From the NCBI RefSeq assembly GCF_019393635.1, contig NC_057861.1, forward strand, positions 54,945,532 through 55,009,531: a stretch of 64,000 nucleotides of DNA. The letters run 5' to 3'. The position numbers and the translations under genes are program-made. This DNA is from Dromiciops gliroides. Taxonomy: Eukaryota; Chordata; Mammalia; Microbiotheria; Microbiotheriidae. Positions 20,035 to 31,790 of the stretch are shown here, piece after piece (positions within the stretch are counted from its first letter, which is position 1; every line of letters begins with the position of its first letter). The notes beneath the pieces were generated by a model. That model had not been told where the DNA came from. It saw nothing but the letters and a program-made list of their open reading frames with translations, and ran no database searches.

Positions 20035-20250
20035 AAATCTGGCCTTAGACACTAGCTATATAACCATATTTTATTAATTTTCATTTAATGTCAATTAAAG
20101 TAATTTAATTGCTGTTTGCCTCGGTGTACTCATCTGTAAAATGGTGATAATATTAGCACCTACCTTCCATGGTTATTTTGAGAATAAAATGAAATAATAT
20201 ATGTAAAGTGCTTTCCAAGTCTTAAAAGCAATATATAAATGCCATTAATA
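20035..20250 (+). repeat. MIR-type SINE, AT-drifted
   Basis: CTGGCCTTAGACACTAGCTA, GTACTCATCTGTAAAATGG, GTAAAGTGCTTTCCAAGTCT. Confidence 0.7.
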
Positions 20251-21067
20251 TTAGGGGTTCCAGATCTCTAGTTTAAGAACTGCTGACCTAGATAATAACT
20301 TTTAAAATAATTATTTCACATTTCTATATCAGAGTCCCATAAATTCGACAGAAAGACAAACAAGAAAGTTACAGAACTGAACAGAATTTAAGAAAACCTG
20401 GACATTGGGACTATGGCAACTTCTTAGAGTATTCACATATTACTCATTCTTCCATGGAACTTTTATAATAAAAAAATCTTATGGAAAATAAGAACAAAAA
20501 ACAGAAACAGAAAACAAACACATCCTTTACATGTCATTGTACAATAAAAATTATAATCAATTAAAAATGTGAACAAAAAATTGACTTAAATGGAATCTAC
20601 GAAAATTCTAAATGATGACCACATGAAAAGATCAAATCATGGAAACAATGAAAATATTTATTAAAGAAAATGATCATCAAGAAAAAATATATCAAACTTT
20701 CTGGGGTAAAGATAATTCAGTGCTTAGAAAAAAATTATTTCTCCAAATCTATTGACAAAAGAAAAGTAGAAAGGAGTATTTGATTGAGCATGCAAGAAAT
20801 GAAAAGTCATGAGATTCTGAAAATTAAAGGGAAGATAAATGAAAATGATAATTTAAAAAAACAAATAAAACAAAAACCTATTTTTAAAAGGCTAATATTG
20901 ATAAAACATTGGTTGATTTGAATTAAAATAATGAGGGAAAACAAAATTGACAACAAAATGATAAAAGATAAATAATAACAAATGGAAAGTAAATAAAGAA
21001 AAATATCAGAAATTACCATATTGAATTATATGACAACAAAATGGAAAACTTAAAAAAATGGATATTA

Positions 21068-21212
21068 ATTTTTATTTTATTTTTTGTGGGGCAATGAGGG
21101 TTAAGTGACTTGCCCAGGGTCACACAGCTAGTAAATGTCAAGTGTCTTGGGCTGCATTTGAACTCAGATCCTCCTGAATTCAGGGCTGGTGTTTTATCCA
21201 CTGCTGGCCTCT
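21068..21212 (-). mobile_element. WSINE1-type SINE, head damaged
   Basis: Antisense copy with TSD AAATGGATATT (21057-21067, 21213-21223). The 5' head ends CCACTGCTGGCCTCT instead of CCACCTAGCTGCCC. Confidence 0.92.
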
Positions 21213-21462
21213 AAATGGATATTTAAAAGATTAAATACCCCAAATCACAAACCAGTAGTAAATAATACAACCTCAGAAAGAGAAATTAAGCAAGTTATAC
21301 ATCAACTCCTACAGAGAAAAAAAGCCAGAACCACCTGGATTTTAAAATGATTAATACTTTGACAAAATTTATATTAAATTAAAGAAAAATAAACACTATG
21401 ATATATACAGTATTTTCAAAAATCAAGAAAGAAGGCGTTCTGCCAAACTCTTTTTTATGAGA

Positions 21463-22075
21463 CAGTCTGTAATCTCAATCAGTTAAATCAGTCATCGATG
21501 AACATTTATTAAGCACCTATTTTGTGCCAGACACTGTGGGTACAAAGGAAAAGACAATATTTACTCTCAAGGAGTTCATAGTCTAATGGGGTAGGAAGAG
21601 AGAAGAGGAGAAATACATGTAAATATATACCAAAATGCTACATATAGGACGAATCAGAGAGAATTAACAGAGGAAAGGAACTACAATTAAGGGAGATCAA
21701 GAAAGGTTTTGTTAAAAGCAGAATTTTAGCTGGTATTGGAAGAAAGCCAAAGAAGCCAGGAGATAGAGATAAGGAAAGAGATCATTCCAAGCATGGAGGC
21801 TAACCAGTGAAGATGCCAGTGTCTTGTTCAAGGAACAGCAAGGAGGCCAGTATCAGTGGGAGGCAGAGTACATGAAGACTAGGAGTGCAGGTATACAGAG
21901 ACTAGAAAGTTGGGTGGGGGAAGTGGAGAGGAAGTTACGAAGGGCTTTGAACACCCAAGGAGTTTATATTTGATCCTAAAGTTTATTGACTGACATGGTC
22001 AGACCCGCGCTACAATGAAGATTGCTTTGGTAGCTGAGTAGAGGACAGACTGGAATACTTCAATCGTCCAGTCAT
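21463..22075 (-). mobile_element. L2-type insertion inside L1
   Basis: Antisense L2 3' part: ATTTATTAAGCACCTATTTT, TCAAGGAGTTCATAGTCTAA, GCAAGGAGGCCAGTATCAGT, ACATGGTCAGACCC, ATACTTCAATCGTCCAGTC. The L1 sequence AACTCTTTTTTATGAG (21446-21461) recurs as AACTCTTTTTAAATGAG (22076-22092), consistent with a target-site duplication of about 16 bp. Confidence 0.8.
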
Positions 22076-23607
22076 AACTCTTTTTAAATGAGGGAGAAGT
22101 AAAGCACACAGAGATAATTAGAGATAGTAATAACGTTAATGTGCACTGAAACAAAAATATTAAATAAAATATTGGCAAAGAGATATATTTTAAAATGAAT
22201 TCATTGTGATCAAGTTGGATTCATTGCAGGAACTTAAGGATGATTCAATATCAGGAAAACAAATTACATTAATAACAAAAGCAATATGATTATCTTAATA
22301 GATGCAGAAAATGTCAATTAAATACAGAATTTACTTATGTTAAAAACACATAAGTATTAGAATGAAAGAATTTTTCTTTAACATGATCAAAAGCACTTAT
22401 CTAAAACCAAGAGCCAGTATCATTTGTGATAAAAAATCTTAGTCACAAATTTTCCCAATAAGATCACTAAAGAAATGAGAATGCCCATTGTCACCACTGT
22501 TATATATTGATATATATTGACAGAGTAATAGAAATCTATATTGAGAGAGTACTAGAAATGATGGTTAAAGCCAGCAAACACGAAAGAGAAACTGAGGGAA
22601 TTAATGTTGGCAAAGAGAAGGCAAGATGATCTCTCTATTTGGATGATATGGTGTTTTACTTAGAAAATCCTTAAGAATGAACTAAAAATATAAAAACAGC
22701 AAAGTAACAGTATATAAAAATAATTCCAGAAACTTACCAGTCCTTCTGTATATTACTAACAGAAAACCAGAAAGAGGTAGAAAGAGAAACCCCACTTAAG
22801 ATAAGATTCATAAAGTATCTGCAATTTTACCTACCAAGACATACATGGGACTCAAAGAAATACAACTACTAAAGAATCTTCACAGAATTACAAGAAGAGA
22901 CCAGGTCAGTGTTTATGGTGAAGTTAACAGACAATGTAGTAAAAATGATGCTACTATTTAATTTATAGATTTTAAATGCCATACCAATCAAATTATTATG
23001 GAGATAATTTACAAAGTTAGCCAAAATAATAAAACCTTTCATATAGAGGAAAAAAAAGTCAAGAATAACTACACAAATAATTTAAGAAATAGAAATTGAG
23101 AGAGGACTTGGCATTTCTAGATCTTAAAATAGATTTTAAATTATTAATAATACTACTTTTGGGTACTAGATAAAAAATGACATTTGATTAGTAGAATAAA
23201 TTAGATGAACAAGACACAGAAGGAAACATCTTCAGTATATCTTCAATAAACCTGAGAATATGAAACACTAGGGAAAGAACTCTATTCAGCAAGAACTGCT
23301 GGGAATGATGGATAGTAGTCTGAAGGAAAATGGTCAAGACTAGACCCTTATATCATATTCCATAACACCTTTTATAATGATCTCATTATAAAAAGTCATA
23401 CCATAACATAATTGGAGCAACGTGGAAGGTTACATTTATCATGAATGGTGAAAGGAATATATATTTAATCAATGGAGAATACAGACACAACAGACAAGTT
23501 AAATAAAAATAATTAAAAAGCTTTTGCAAAAACAAAATCAATGCACTCATATTGAGAAAATGCTGGGACTGGGAAAAATCTTTGTTCAAAACATCTCAGA
23601 TAAAGAT

Positions 23608-23757
23608 TTTTTTTTTTTTTTGGTGAGGCAATTGGGGTTAAGTGACTTGCCCAGGGTCACACAGCTAATAAGTGTTAAGTGTCTGAGGCTGGATTTGAAC
23701 TCAGATACTCCTGTTTCCAGGGCCAGTGCTCTTATCCACTGCGCCACCTAGCTGCCC
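23608..23757 (-). mobile_element. WSINE1-type SINE nested in L1
   Basis: Antisense copy. TSD CTCAGATAAAGAT (23595-23607, 23758-23770). Confidence 0.95.
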
Positions 23758-24286
23758 CTCAGATAAAGATCTAACATTCCAAATCTAAAAGGAATTGAAA
23801 CATATAAGATTAAGGGGGCCATTCCTCAATAAACAAGTCATCAAAGGAAATAAACACTCTTTAAAGGAAGAAATTCTGAAAAAGTGCTCAAAATCACTCC
23901 AAATTGAAGAAATGCATGTCAGTACAACTCTGAACTATCAAATTTGCAAAGATGGTATAAAAATGCAAAAATCACTATTAGTTGTAGAAAAATGAGCACA
24001 CTCACTGCTAGTGTGGCTGTAGCATGGTTTAAAAATTGTGGAAAACAATTTGGAATCATGTTAAGAAAAGTTACAAAATTGTACACACCCTTTGATCCAG
24101 TGATCCCACTATTAGTTTTATCCCAAAAGAAGCAAAGAAGGTTATTGACAGCAAGAAAAGGCCAATCTTCGCAAAAATAGTTACAGAAGCACTCTTTGTA
24201 ATAGCAGAAAAATAAAAGCAGTTTCTTAAGTTGAAGCAAACTGTGTGCAGAATGATTGGACAATGGAGTTAAAGTTAAGAAGTTTA

Positions 24287-24432
24287 GGGGCAGATAGATG
24301 ACGCAGTGGATACAGCACCGGCCCTGGAGTCAGGAGTTCCTGAGTTCAAATCCGACCTCAGACACTTAACACTTACTAGCTGTGTGACCCTGGGCAAGTC
24401 ACTTAACCCCAATTGCCTCACTAAAAAAAAAA
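24287..24432 (+). mobile_element. WSINE1-type SINE nested in L1
   Basis: Sense copy. TSD AAGAAGTTTA (24277-24286, 24433-24442). Confidence 0.95.
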
Positions 24433-24885
24433 AAGAAGTTTAAAAAATGACAGTTAAAGAAATATGGGAAGACCCATGAAGGGATTCAGAATTAGGAAAG
24501 CTGAACCAAAAGAATAATACACATGGACTAACCCTACTACTAAATGAAGATAATTTTAAATTGTAACAAAACTCAGATAAAAAACAATGGTCAACATTGG
24601 TACTAACTTATTAAAGCACATACCCATTCTTAAAACAAACTATATAAACTACTAAAATGTAAAGCTGTTTTATGTTATTTTGTTTAAGTATCTTGGGGAT
24701 TATAGATTATGGCAGACCGAATTATGAACACTGAGGTTTTCATAATGTATGAAAATAAAAATTTATCAATTATACATTTATATATACATATTCTAAAATA
24801 TTGACAGGAATAAAGGTCAAAACCACTAGCCCATATTGTAATGAGTCTTCTTTGCCATCACAATCCCTCTTATAAATTAGCCCTG

Positions 24886-25350
24886 TCATGGGACAGGACA
24901 CCAGAGGAACATGGAAATCTTGAGGTAAGCACCACATGCTATTCTCACAAAACCAACCAGTAAGTCAAGAGACTTGGGGAAGTTTGAGTTAATTTCTCTG
25001 TAGGCAGACTGGCCTAAGAATACAGTTGTGGGCCCTTTGGCAAGGAGTATATAAAGATAGTTTTACTTTCCTGTAGACTGCTTTTCGTTTCTTTTCTTTA
25101 ACCACCTTGCAGACTGCTTTTCCTCGGGGATGTCAGAATGTTTTGTTTTGTTTTGTTTTTTAAGTGAGGCAATTGGGGTCAAGTGACTTGCCCAGAGTCA
25201 CACAGCCAGTAAGTGCCAAGTGTCCGAGGCCAGACCTGAACTCAGGTACTCCTGACTCCAGGGCCGGTGCTCCATCCACTGCACCATCTAGCTGCCCCCG
25301 GAATGTTTTTACCAAAGCAATTGTTTATCTGAACCCTCTGGGCTCTCAGT
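24886..25350 (+). repeat. Possible LTR-like segment with nested SINE
   Basis: Starts TGTCATGGGACAGG, has a TATA-like AGTATATAAAG near 25050 and repeated GACTGCTTTTC. It could end at CTCTCA near 25350. No poly-A signal or duplication found, so it may be unrelated unique DNA. Confidence 0.25.
25144..25300 (-). mobile_element. WSINE1-type SINE
   Basis: Antisense copy with a GTTTT-repeat tail. Short TSD AGAATGTTTT/GGAATGTTTT. Confidence 0.93.
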
Positions 25351-25379
25351 GACCCACTGTATTAGAGCTGGAAAGAGGA

Positions 25380-26885
25380 TTGGCTGGGGACTTCAACTTA
25401 AAGGCTGATGTCCCCTCAAATACTCTTGCTTCCCAGTTCATTGATTTTTTCAACTCCTATGATTTGGATCTGATTCACTTCATCTCAGCCACACTGAGGG
25501 ATGGTCATACATGTGATCTCATCATTGACCGTATATGACAATTCTACAGCTCACAATTCTGAAATTCCTATGACCATAGCTTCCTGCCCTTTCACCTCTC
25601 CCATGCCTTACCCCTTCTAAATACCCCTTACCCCTCATCACAGCCTCTAATTTGTCCATGTGGCCGTGCTTCTCTGAGCCATCGCCCTTACTCTGCCCTC
25701 CTGTCTCTCCCTTCAAAATTTTGACCCTTTAGTTAGTTAACCAGTTCAACTATTCTTGATTCTTGAAAGCATTTTGTTTTCTCTAAGATCACTAATGTGC
25801 TCTTCATTACCATTCTTTATCCTTCTTGGTTTCTCTGTAGCATTTGGTGTTATTAACCACTCCCTCCTTCTGGATACTCTCTCTTGCCTGGGTTTTTATG
25901 ACACTGCTCTGTTTTGGTTTTATTCCTACCTATCTGGTCAATCCTCTTCAGTCTCCTTGACTGTTTAACCTCTGTAGTCCGTCAGTTTCCTCCTGTATAA
26001 AATGAGGAGGTTGGACTCCAGGACTTCAAAGGTCCCTTCGAGCTCTAAATCTGTGATCTTGTGATCCCTCTTTATATACCAGGGCTCTGTCCTCGTCCCC
26101 TCTTCTACCATATCTATAGAGTTCCTCAGTGATCATCAGCTCCCACAAGTCCAGCTATCATCTCTATGCAGATTTCTCATTAATCTCTACAACCAGCCCT
26201 CATCCTCCTGAGAACCAATCCTAAATTTCCAATCACCTTCATCGTCCACAGGCATCTCAAATTCGACATATCCAAAACAGAACTCAACATCTTTCCCTCT
26301 AAACCCACCTCTCTTTTAATTTTCCTATTTCTGTAGGAGTCATCCTTAACTCTTCAATCTCATTCCTCCTCATACACATTAAGTTTTGAAGTCTTGTCAA
26401 TTTTACCTCCTCAAGATTTCTCACAGCCACCCCCTTCACTCCACTCACACCACCTAATTTAGATACTCATTGCCTTTTGAGTGGATCATTGCAGTGGTAT
26501 CCTAGTTGGTCTCCCTAATCCCTCTCCAACCCATCCTCCATATAGCTGTCAAACTGATATTTCCAAAGCATAGGTCTGACCACATCAGCCCCTGACTAGA
26601 TCGTCCCCCCTCAACTAAGGGGGTGGGGCGAGGAAAATCACCTTTATTCGCCATTTAAAGCCCTTTAAAACATACAATCTAACTTCCCAAACTAAAACTG
26701 GCCTAAGCAATGATTCCTGGGCAGAATATTCTTTTTAGCTGCCTACTTTTGCACAGACTGTGTCCTACGTCTGGAACGCTCTCCCAACTCACCTTTGCTT
26801 CTCAAAAGTCCTAGTTCCCTTCAAGGCTCAGCTCATTTGCTGTGTATTTATATCCTTCTCTGTCTCTGCTCCATCCCTCCAGCTA
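25380..26885 (+). repeat. L2 LINE, endonuclease through 3' end
   Basis: Sense L2. Near 25388 one frame reads GDFNLKADVPSNTLASQFID, the APE-type endonuclease GDFN motif, and continues to ISATLRDGHTCDLIIDR. RT coding follows: 25840-25965 gives INHSLLLDTLSCLGFYDTAL and WFYSYLSGQS, then GSVL... near 26085 and YHLYADFSL near 26155 (YADD damaged to YADF). From 26460 come the RT C-terminal and 3' blocks. All frames are broken. A MIR-like tail fragment sits at 25970-26070. Confidence 0.85.
25970..26070 (+). repeat. MIR-type 3' fragment in L2
   Basis: GTCAGTTTCCTCCTGTATAA, GAGGAGGTTGGACTCCAGG, AAAGGTCCCTTCGAGCTCTA. It interrupts the L2 RT region. Confidence 0.7.
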
Positions 26886-27690
26886 TCCGTTTAATCTATT
26901 TATCTCATACCATCTCTTGCCTAGATTATTCCAAGTCACCTAATTGGTTACCCTGTTTCAAGTCTCTCTTCCCTCCAATCCATATCATGTAACCTCTCTA
27001 CTTAATAAATTCAAGTGACTTTTTAGGATTAAATATAAACTTCTATGCTTGGCACTGAAAGGTCTCCAAAATTTGGGCCCGACCTCATCACACATTACTC
27101 TCATCCATGATCCTCTATGATCCATCCGAACTGCCCCATTTGCTGTTCCTCACACAAAACACCCCATTTCCTGCCTCCATGATTTTGTACTCTTGTCCCC
27201 CAGGGCTGGAATGCTCTCTCTCCTTACTTTCAGCTCTTAGAATGCCTGCTTTCTCTCTCTCTCTCTCTTTTTTTTTTTTTTGGTGAGGCAATTGGGGTTA
27301 AGTGACTTGCACAGGGTCTCACAGCTAGTAAGTGTTAAGTGTCTGAGGCCGGATTTGAACTCAGGTCCTCCTGAATCCAGGGACAGTGCTCTATCCACTG
27401 CATCACCTAGCTGCCCCAGAACCCCTGCTTTCATTCAAGGCTCAGCTCAAGCACCATGTTCTGTGGGAGTCATTATCTGCTTCCCTAGATCCTAGTGTCT
27501 GCCCTTCCAAAGTTACCTGGTGTCTACTTCGTAATAGCTACTTTTGTACATGGTGTACATGGTCTCCCCTTTTAGAATGCAAGGTCCTTGAGGACAAGGG
27601 CCACTTTACTTTTGTTTGGGTATCTCCAATACTAGCACGGTGCCTGGCACAGAGTGAGTGCTTAAGGAATGCTTGATTCCCTCCCCCCTC
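26886..27690 (+). repeat. Second L2 LINE copy, RT C-terminus to 3' end
   Basis: Restarts L2 at the RT C-terminal block (ACCATCTCTTGCCTAGATTA, ATTGGTTACCCTG) already seen at 26465, so this is a separate copy abutting the first. It ends with AATGCAAGGTCCTTGAGGAC, AGCACGGTGCCTGGCACAG, AGTGAGTGCTTAAGGAATGC. Split by a SINE. Confidence 0.82.
27258..27416 (-). mobile_element. WSINE1-type SINE nested in L2
   Basis: Antisense copy. The flanks share GAATGCCTGCTTTC before and GAACCCCTGCTTTC after. Confidence 0.93.
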
Positions 27691-28872
27691 CCAGCTTCCC
27701 CAGTAGAAGGGAGGGATTGTTTTACATTCATTTTTGTATTCAAAGGTGCTTCATAAATGTTTACTGGTCTACGACTGTCTTCTTTCCTTTTTCAAAATGG
27801 GGTCTTTTATCCCCTCTCCTGAGGACATCTCTCCCTTTCTCCACATTATAAAAATGCCCCTGATAGTAGTGGCTCAGGATGTTAGATCTACCCATGTTGT
27901 CAGTTTCCCAAGATACAGTTCATCTGGGTCTGGTAATAAACTCATTGAGGAACAGTCCAACAATCTTTTCAAAAATCTTTCCTTTTCTGTTATTTCTGTT
28001 CTGAAGATTGTTTTCCTTAACAGAGGAAGGAGAAACAAAACAAAAGGGGAGCCATTTGGCCTTCTCTTTCCTGTCCATTATCACATTTGCCTTGAGCAGA
28101 CGCCCTCTTCCAATTTTGATCTTCCTCTTGACCCTAACAGCCCAAGAGCTCTTTCTGGGTACCCTTCACACTTGCTACCAGCCTTGCTCATTCTGGGTTC
28201 TTGTACAATTATTACAGGAACCTGCTGCTCCCCCGGAGTTTATATTTATACTGCTCCTCAACATATCTATTTAAAAAATCTAAGTTGATAATTCCCTGCC
28301 TATCTACACTGGTTTCCTGAGGCAGTAGCATCTTTTCTTCTACAGAATCGCTTTTGCCTCTTTAGATTTTCATTCCTGATAGCTTCACACTCCTCTTGGG
28401 CCAACTTCTCCTGTCTAATTTAGGTCTTGGCTATCTTTCTTCACTCTGATATTTTATTTCCTAAGGTTCTTTCTAGCTCAAACACTTTACATTTGAGGGA
28501 GGGAGGACAGAGATTCCCCTGCCTAGGCTGGGGACTGTGGGACATGTGGGGACCGTGCTCTGTTGTGATAACAGTACACAACTTGGGGTTTGAGTGGCTA
28601 ATGATTATTTCATTGATGGCTAATGTTAGACCATTTGTGTAAAGACCAAAAAAGACACTTCAGAGCAATGCTGATTGGAGTGGGGTTCTTCTCTACCTTC
28701 CTCCCCACCACGGTTTCCATTTTCTGGGTCATCTCAGTACTAAGGCCTTTTCTGGGGTGAATTTTCAGGCAGCTCCCACATCCCTTTCACAAGATGTTAG
28801 CTTTGTAAGCCACTAACTGGTTTGGGAATTTCAAAAACCCAAGCAGATTCTTAGGAATAAGCAACATTCTCA
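27691..28872. other. Unassigned stretch with a 184-codon open frame
   Basis: A plus-strand frame at 27734-28288 and others overlap, but no splice sites, domain or family is recognisable. Short patches (CCAAGATACAGTTCATCTGG, ATTTAGGTCTTGGCTATC) have the feel of a very old repeat. I do not call a gene. Confidence 0.35.
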
Positions 28873-29027
28873 TTCTCTCTCTCTCTCTCTTTGTGGGGCA
28901 ATGAGGGTTAAGTGACTTGCCTAGGGTCACATAGCTAGTAAGTGTCAAGTGTCTGAGGCCGGATTTGAACTCAGGTCCTCCTGAATCCAGGGCCGGTGCT
29001 TTATCCGCTGTGCCACCTGGCTGTCCC
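28873..29027 (-). mobile_element. WSINE1-type SINE
   Basis: Antisense copy with a CT-rich tail. Perfect 15-bp TSD TAAGCAACATTCTCA (28858-28872, 29028-29042). Confidence 0.96.
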
Positions 29028-29339
29028 TAAGCAACATTCTCAAAAGGTAGATTGGATTAGTGCAACTGAAGGCTTTTCCCAGTTGTGAATAAAATAATAT
29101 TTATTTGATTGAAGTCAGAGACAACCATCCAGAAGCAAACTTGTAGAAATAGGTTTTGTTTCATCATTTCTCTCTTCATAGGAATGAATATTGTTGGATG
29201 ACTGTGATTTCACAGGTTAGGTATTGACATGACTGCATTAAGGCACCTGAGAGAAGGAACTCACTTGCTCTAAACATGGTAGATGCTAGTCTTCATTTAC
29301 TGGATGTGATGAGAACTCAGATGAACAGTGCACATAGTG

Positions 29340-29496
29340 GTTTTTTGTTTTGTTTTGTTTTGTGAGGCAATGAGGGTTAAGTGACTTGCCCAGTGTCACA
29401 CGGCTAGTAAGTGTCAAGTGTCTGAAGCCATATTTGAACTCAGGTTCTCCTGAATCCAGGGCCCGTGCTTTATCCACTGCACCACCTAGCTGTCCC
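29340..29496 (-). mobile_element. WSINE1-type SINE
   Basis: Antisense copy with a GTTTT-repeat tail. TSD TGCACATAGTG (29329-29339, 29497-29507). Confidence 0.95.
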
Positions 29497-29699
29497 TGCA
29501 CATAGTGTTTTAATCAGATACACCTGGGAGGTGGAAACCTTGGTCTTTGCTGCCACTGGCCAAACTGAATGACTTCATATCCCCTGAAACACAAAACAGG
29601 CTTTCTTGCTTTTAGGCTTTTGTCATTGGTAAACTCAGGGAATGCTTTCACCCTCCTATCTCTACTGAAATTGTATATTCCTTCAAGGCATGTGTCCTA

Positions 29700-29876
29700 A
29701 AATTTAGAGCCTGAGGGAGCATTAGAGAGCATCTAATCCAGTGGCCCTCATTTTATAAAAGAGGACCCTGAGGCCCAAGAAAGTGAGGTAGCATGCCCAA
29801 GGGCACACAGGAAACCTGTGGTTGAAGTAAGACTCCAAACTCAACTTACTCCAACTTTAGTGTTCTTTCCACCATA
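29700..29876 (-). repeat. MIR fragment
   Basis: Antisense MIR: GCATCTAATCCAGTGGCCCT, AGAGGACCCTGAGGCCCAAG, GTGTTCTTTCCACCATA. Confidence 0.75.
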
Positions 29877-30365
29877 ACTTGAAGATGGGGAAAAAGCACT
29901 GGCTTTGGAGTCAAAGAATCTGGATTCAAATCTTACCTTTGACTCTTACTACTTGTGACTCTTTTCTTCCTCCTCAACTGCTTCCCCCCCCCGATCAAAT
30001 TTCTACTCTGAGGCCTCACTCTTCTGTGATGATTCCCTTCCTGAGCCACTTCTCTACCTCCTTCTTGCCAAACACATTGGCCTGATGCGGATATTTGTCC
30101 TCTCCCCTTACTGCTGTCCAGATGTTTTTTATACGTTGTCTTCTTTTGTCAGAATGTAAGCTCCTTGAGGCTAGGGACTATCTTGTTTGCACGGTGCTTT
30201 ATAATCAGTAAACACTAAATGCTCTGTCTGTCTATCCGTCCATCCCTCTTTTTGTGTGGCCTTGGGCAAGCTGATCACCTCCCTGGGCCTCAGTTTCCTC
30301 ATCTGTAAAATAAGGGGGTTGATCTTGATGACCTCTGACATCCCCTCCAGCCCTAGATCCATGAC
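29877..30365 (+). repeat. MIR-type SINE split by an L2 tail
   Basis: Left part 29877-29962 (AAAGCACTGGCTTTGGAGTC, TTCAAATCTTACC, TACTACTTGTGAC). Right part 30246-30365 (TTTGTGTGGCCTTGGGCAAG, CTCAGTTTCCTCATCTGTAA, GATGACCTCTGACATCCC). The break falls at the conserved CTGTGTGAC block. Confidence 0.8.
29963..30245 (+). repeat. L2 3' end inserted in a MIR
   Basis: Sense L2 3' UTR: ATTTCTACTCTGAGGCCTCA, GAATGTAAGCTCCTTGAGGC, ATAATCAGTAAACACTAAAT, then a CTGTCTGTCTATCCGTCCAT tail. Confidence 0.75.
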
Positions 30366-30429
30366 CGTCATATGCTGATGAGGGGGAAATCCTTTCACTG
30401 TCTCCTGGGGCAGACATTCCCACCTTTAG

Positions 30430-31460
30430 CTAGCTCAAGTATCTTCCTTAGAGCAGAAACTTGTCTCTTGGCAACTTGTAGCCACTTTTTCTAATTCTGC
30501 CCCATGTGGCCAATCCCTCTTTCGGGGGACAGCCTTTCAAACAATCAAAGCTGGCAATAATGTCTTCCCTAAGTCTTTTCTCTAAAAATAGCATCCTCAG
30601 TTCCTTCACATGAAATTTGCAGGGCCTAATCTCATTCTTGCTTATTACCTGGTTGCTTCCTTCTGGTCACTCTCTAGTTTATCAATAGTCTTAAATTGAG
30701 GTGCCCAGAATTACAATACTCCACATGTGATGTGACCAAGTAAGAGTACAGGGCCACTAACCACTTTCTGTGTTGGGCTTTTTGTCTCTTAATGCAGCCT
30801 AGCACCACATTAGCAGCATTATATGCAACATGGAAAAACTAAAAACCTGCCCAATAAATATAGAACTCAAGCAAGGATACCCCCAATCTTCACTGGAATT
30901 TGGTACTGTGCTAGAAATCCTAACAGTAGCCATAAGGCAAGAGAAAGAAGTTAAAGGCATAACAGAACTATACCTATCTGCTGAGGACATGATGGTTTAC
31001 TTAGAAAATCTTAGACACTCAGCAAAAACAGAACAAAACAAAAGAAAACACCAGAGAAAATCTTGCACTGCTGACTCCTATTTAGCTTGATGTACACTGA
31101 ACTTCTCAGGTCTTTTTTAGACAAATAGGGCTCCCCAAACTTATAAGTTTGACTTTTGACCCACATATATGACTTTCTATTGGCCACACTTAAATTTCAT
31201 TTGGTTAGATCGGGTGGGTCCATCATTGTAACTACCAAAATACATTTGGGGCTTTGTCATCTAGAGCTCTAAATATCCTTGCCAGCTTCACATCAAGTAA
31301 AACTGTAAAACTGAGATCACTGATAAAAATGTTGAGTCCAACAGAGCCAAAGGCATGTCCCTGAGGCATGTCATTAGAGAGATCTCCCTGCAAGTTGACA
31401 TTAAGTCTTTAAAGTCTACTCTTTGGGTCCAGTCGGTAATCCATTCAACTCATAGGCTTT
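30430..31460 (-). repeat. L3/CR1 LINE (antisense), interrupted by an L1 piece
   Basis: Antisense L3: GATGTGACCAAGTAAGAGTA, AATGCAGCCTAGCACCACAT, then after the interruption CACTGCTGACTCCTATTTAG, ACTGATAAAAATGTTGAGTC, CCCTGAGGCATGTCATTAGA, CTACTCTTTGGGTCCAG. The order matches antisense CR1/L3 ORF2. Confidence 0.75.
30822..31060 (+). repeat. L1 ORF2 reverse-transcriptase fragment
   Basis: The frame from 30830 reads IELKQGYPQSSLEFGTVLEI, then AIRQEKEVKGI and AEDMMVYLENL. These match L1 RT blocks [10 protein letters not shown] and FADDMIVYLENP, with changes in both motifs. It lacks an L1 3' end and has no clear TSD. Confidence 0.85.
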
Positions 31461-31504
31461 TGAGTACCTATGTGTTTAGATTGATTGAGGTGCTTTGAGA
31501 TTAT

Positions 31505-31657
31505 TCCTCTTTTTTTTTTTTTTTGCAGGGCAGTGGGGGTTAAGTGACTTGCCCGGGGTCATACAGCTAGTAAGTGTCAAGTGTCTGAGGCTGGATTTGA
31601 ACTCAGGTCCTCCTGAATCCAGGGCCAGTGCTTTATCCACTGCGCCACCTAGCTGCC
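31505..31657 (-). mobile_element. WSINE1-type SINE with extra 3' sequence
   Basis: Antisense copy with a T15 tail. The flanking repeat AACTCATAGGCTTTT (about 31447-31461) and AATTCATAGGCTTTT (31659-31673) is not adjacent to the tail. About 43 bp (31462-31504) separate the 5' copy from the poly-T. Confidence 0.9.
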
Positions 31658-31669
31658 CCAATTCATAGG

Positions 31670-31790
31670 CTTTTAACATCTGAAGTGACCTTAGAAATGA
31701 CTTCATTCAACCCTCTGCATTTTACAAATAGGGAAACTGAGGCCCAGAGTAGTTGAGGGACTTGCCCAAAGTCACACATCTAATAAGTCA
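31670..31790 (-). repeat. MIR fragment
   Basis: Antisense MIR: CTGAAGTGACCTTAGAAATG, ATAGGGAAACTGAGGCCCAG, GTCACACATCTAATAAG. Confidence 0.75.

Larger units (their letters stand above)
20640..24770 (+). repeat. Old L1 LINE, ORF2 region, with four nested insertions
   Basis: Degenerate sense L1. The 20640-21460 part follows the ORF2 endonuclease-to-RT linker (TGACAACAAAATGGAAAAC, CATCAACTCCTACAGAG). At 22195-22330 comes GATCAAGTTGGATTCATTGC and GATTATCTTAATAGATGCAG. Near 22625 TCTCTATTTGGATGATATGG corresponds to the FADD box with a frameshift. 22735-23290 and 23770-24200 give the later ORF2 and C-terminal parts (the plus frame near 24080 reads YTPFDPVIPLL). Both ends are uncertain; the 3' end may be nearer 24520. 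Nested: SINE 21068-21212, L2 21463-22075, SINE 23608-23757, SINE 24287-24432. Confidence 0.75.

Noticed and set aside
27734..28288. 184-codon sense open frame
   Set aside because: Competing frames overlap it, there are no splice or start-context signals, and the peptide has no recognisable family. Kept only as an unassigned stretch.
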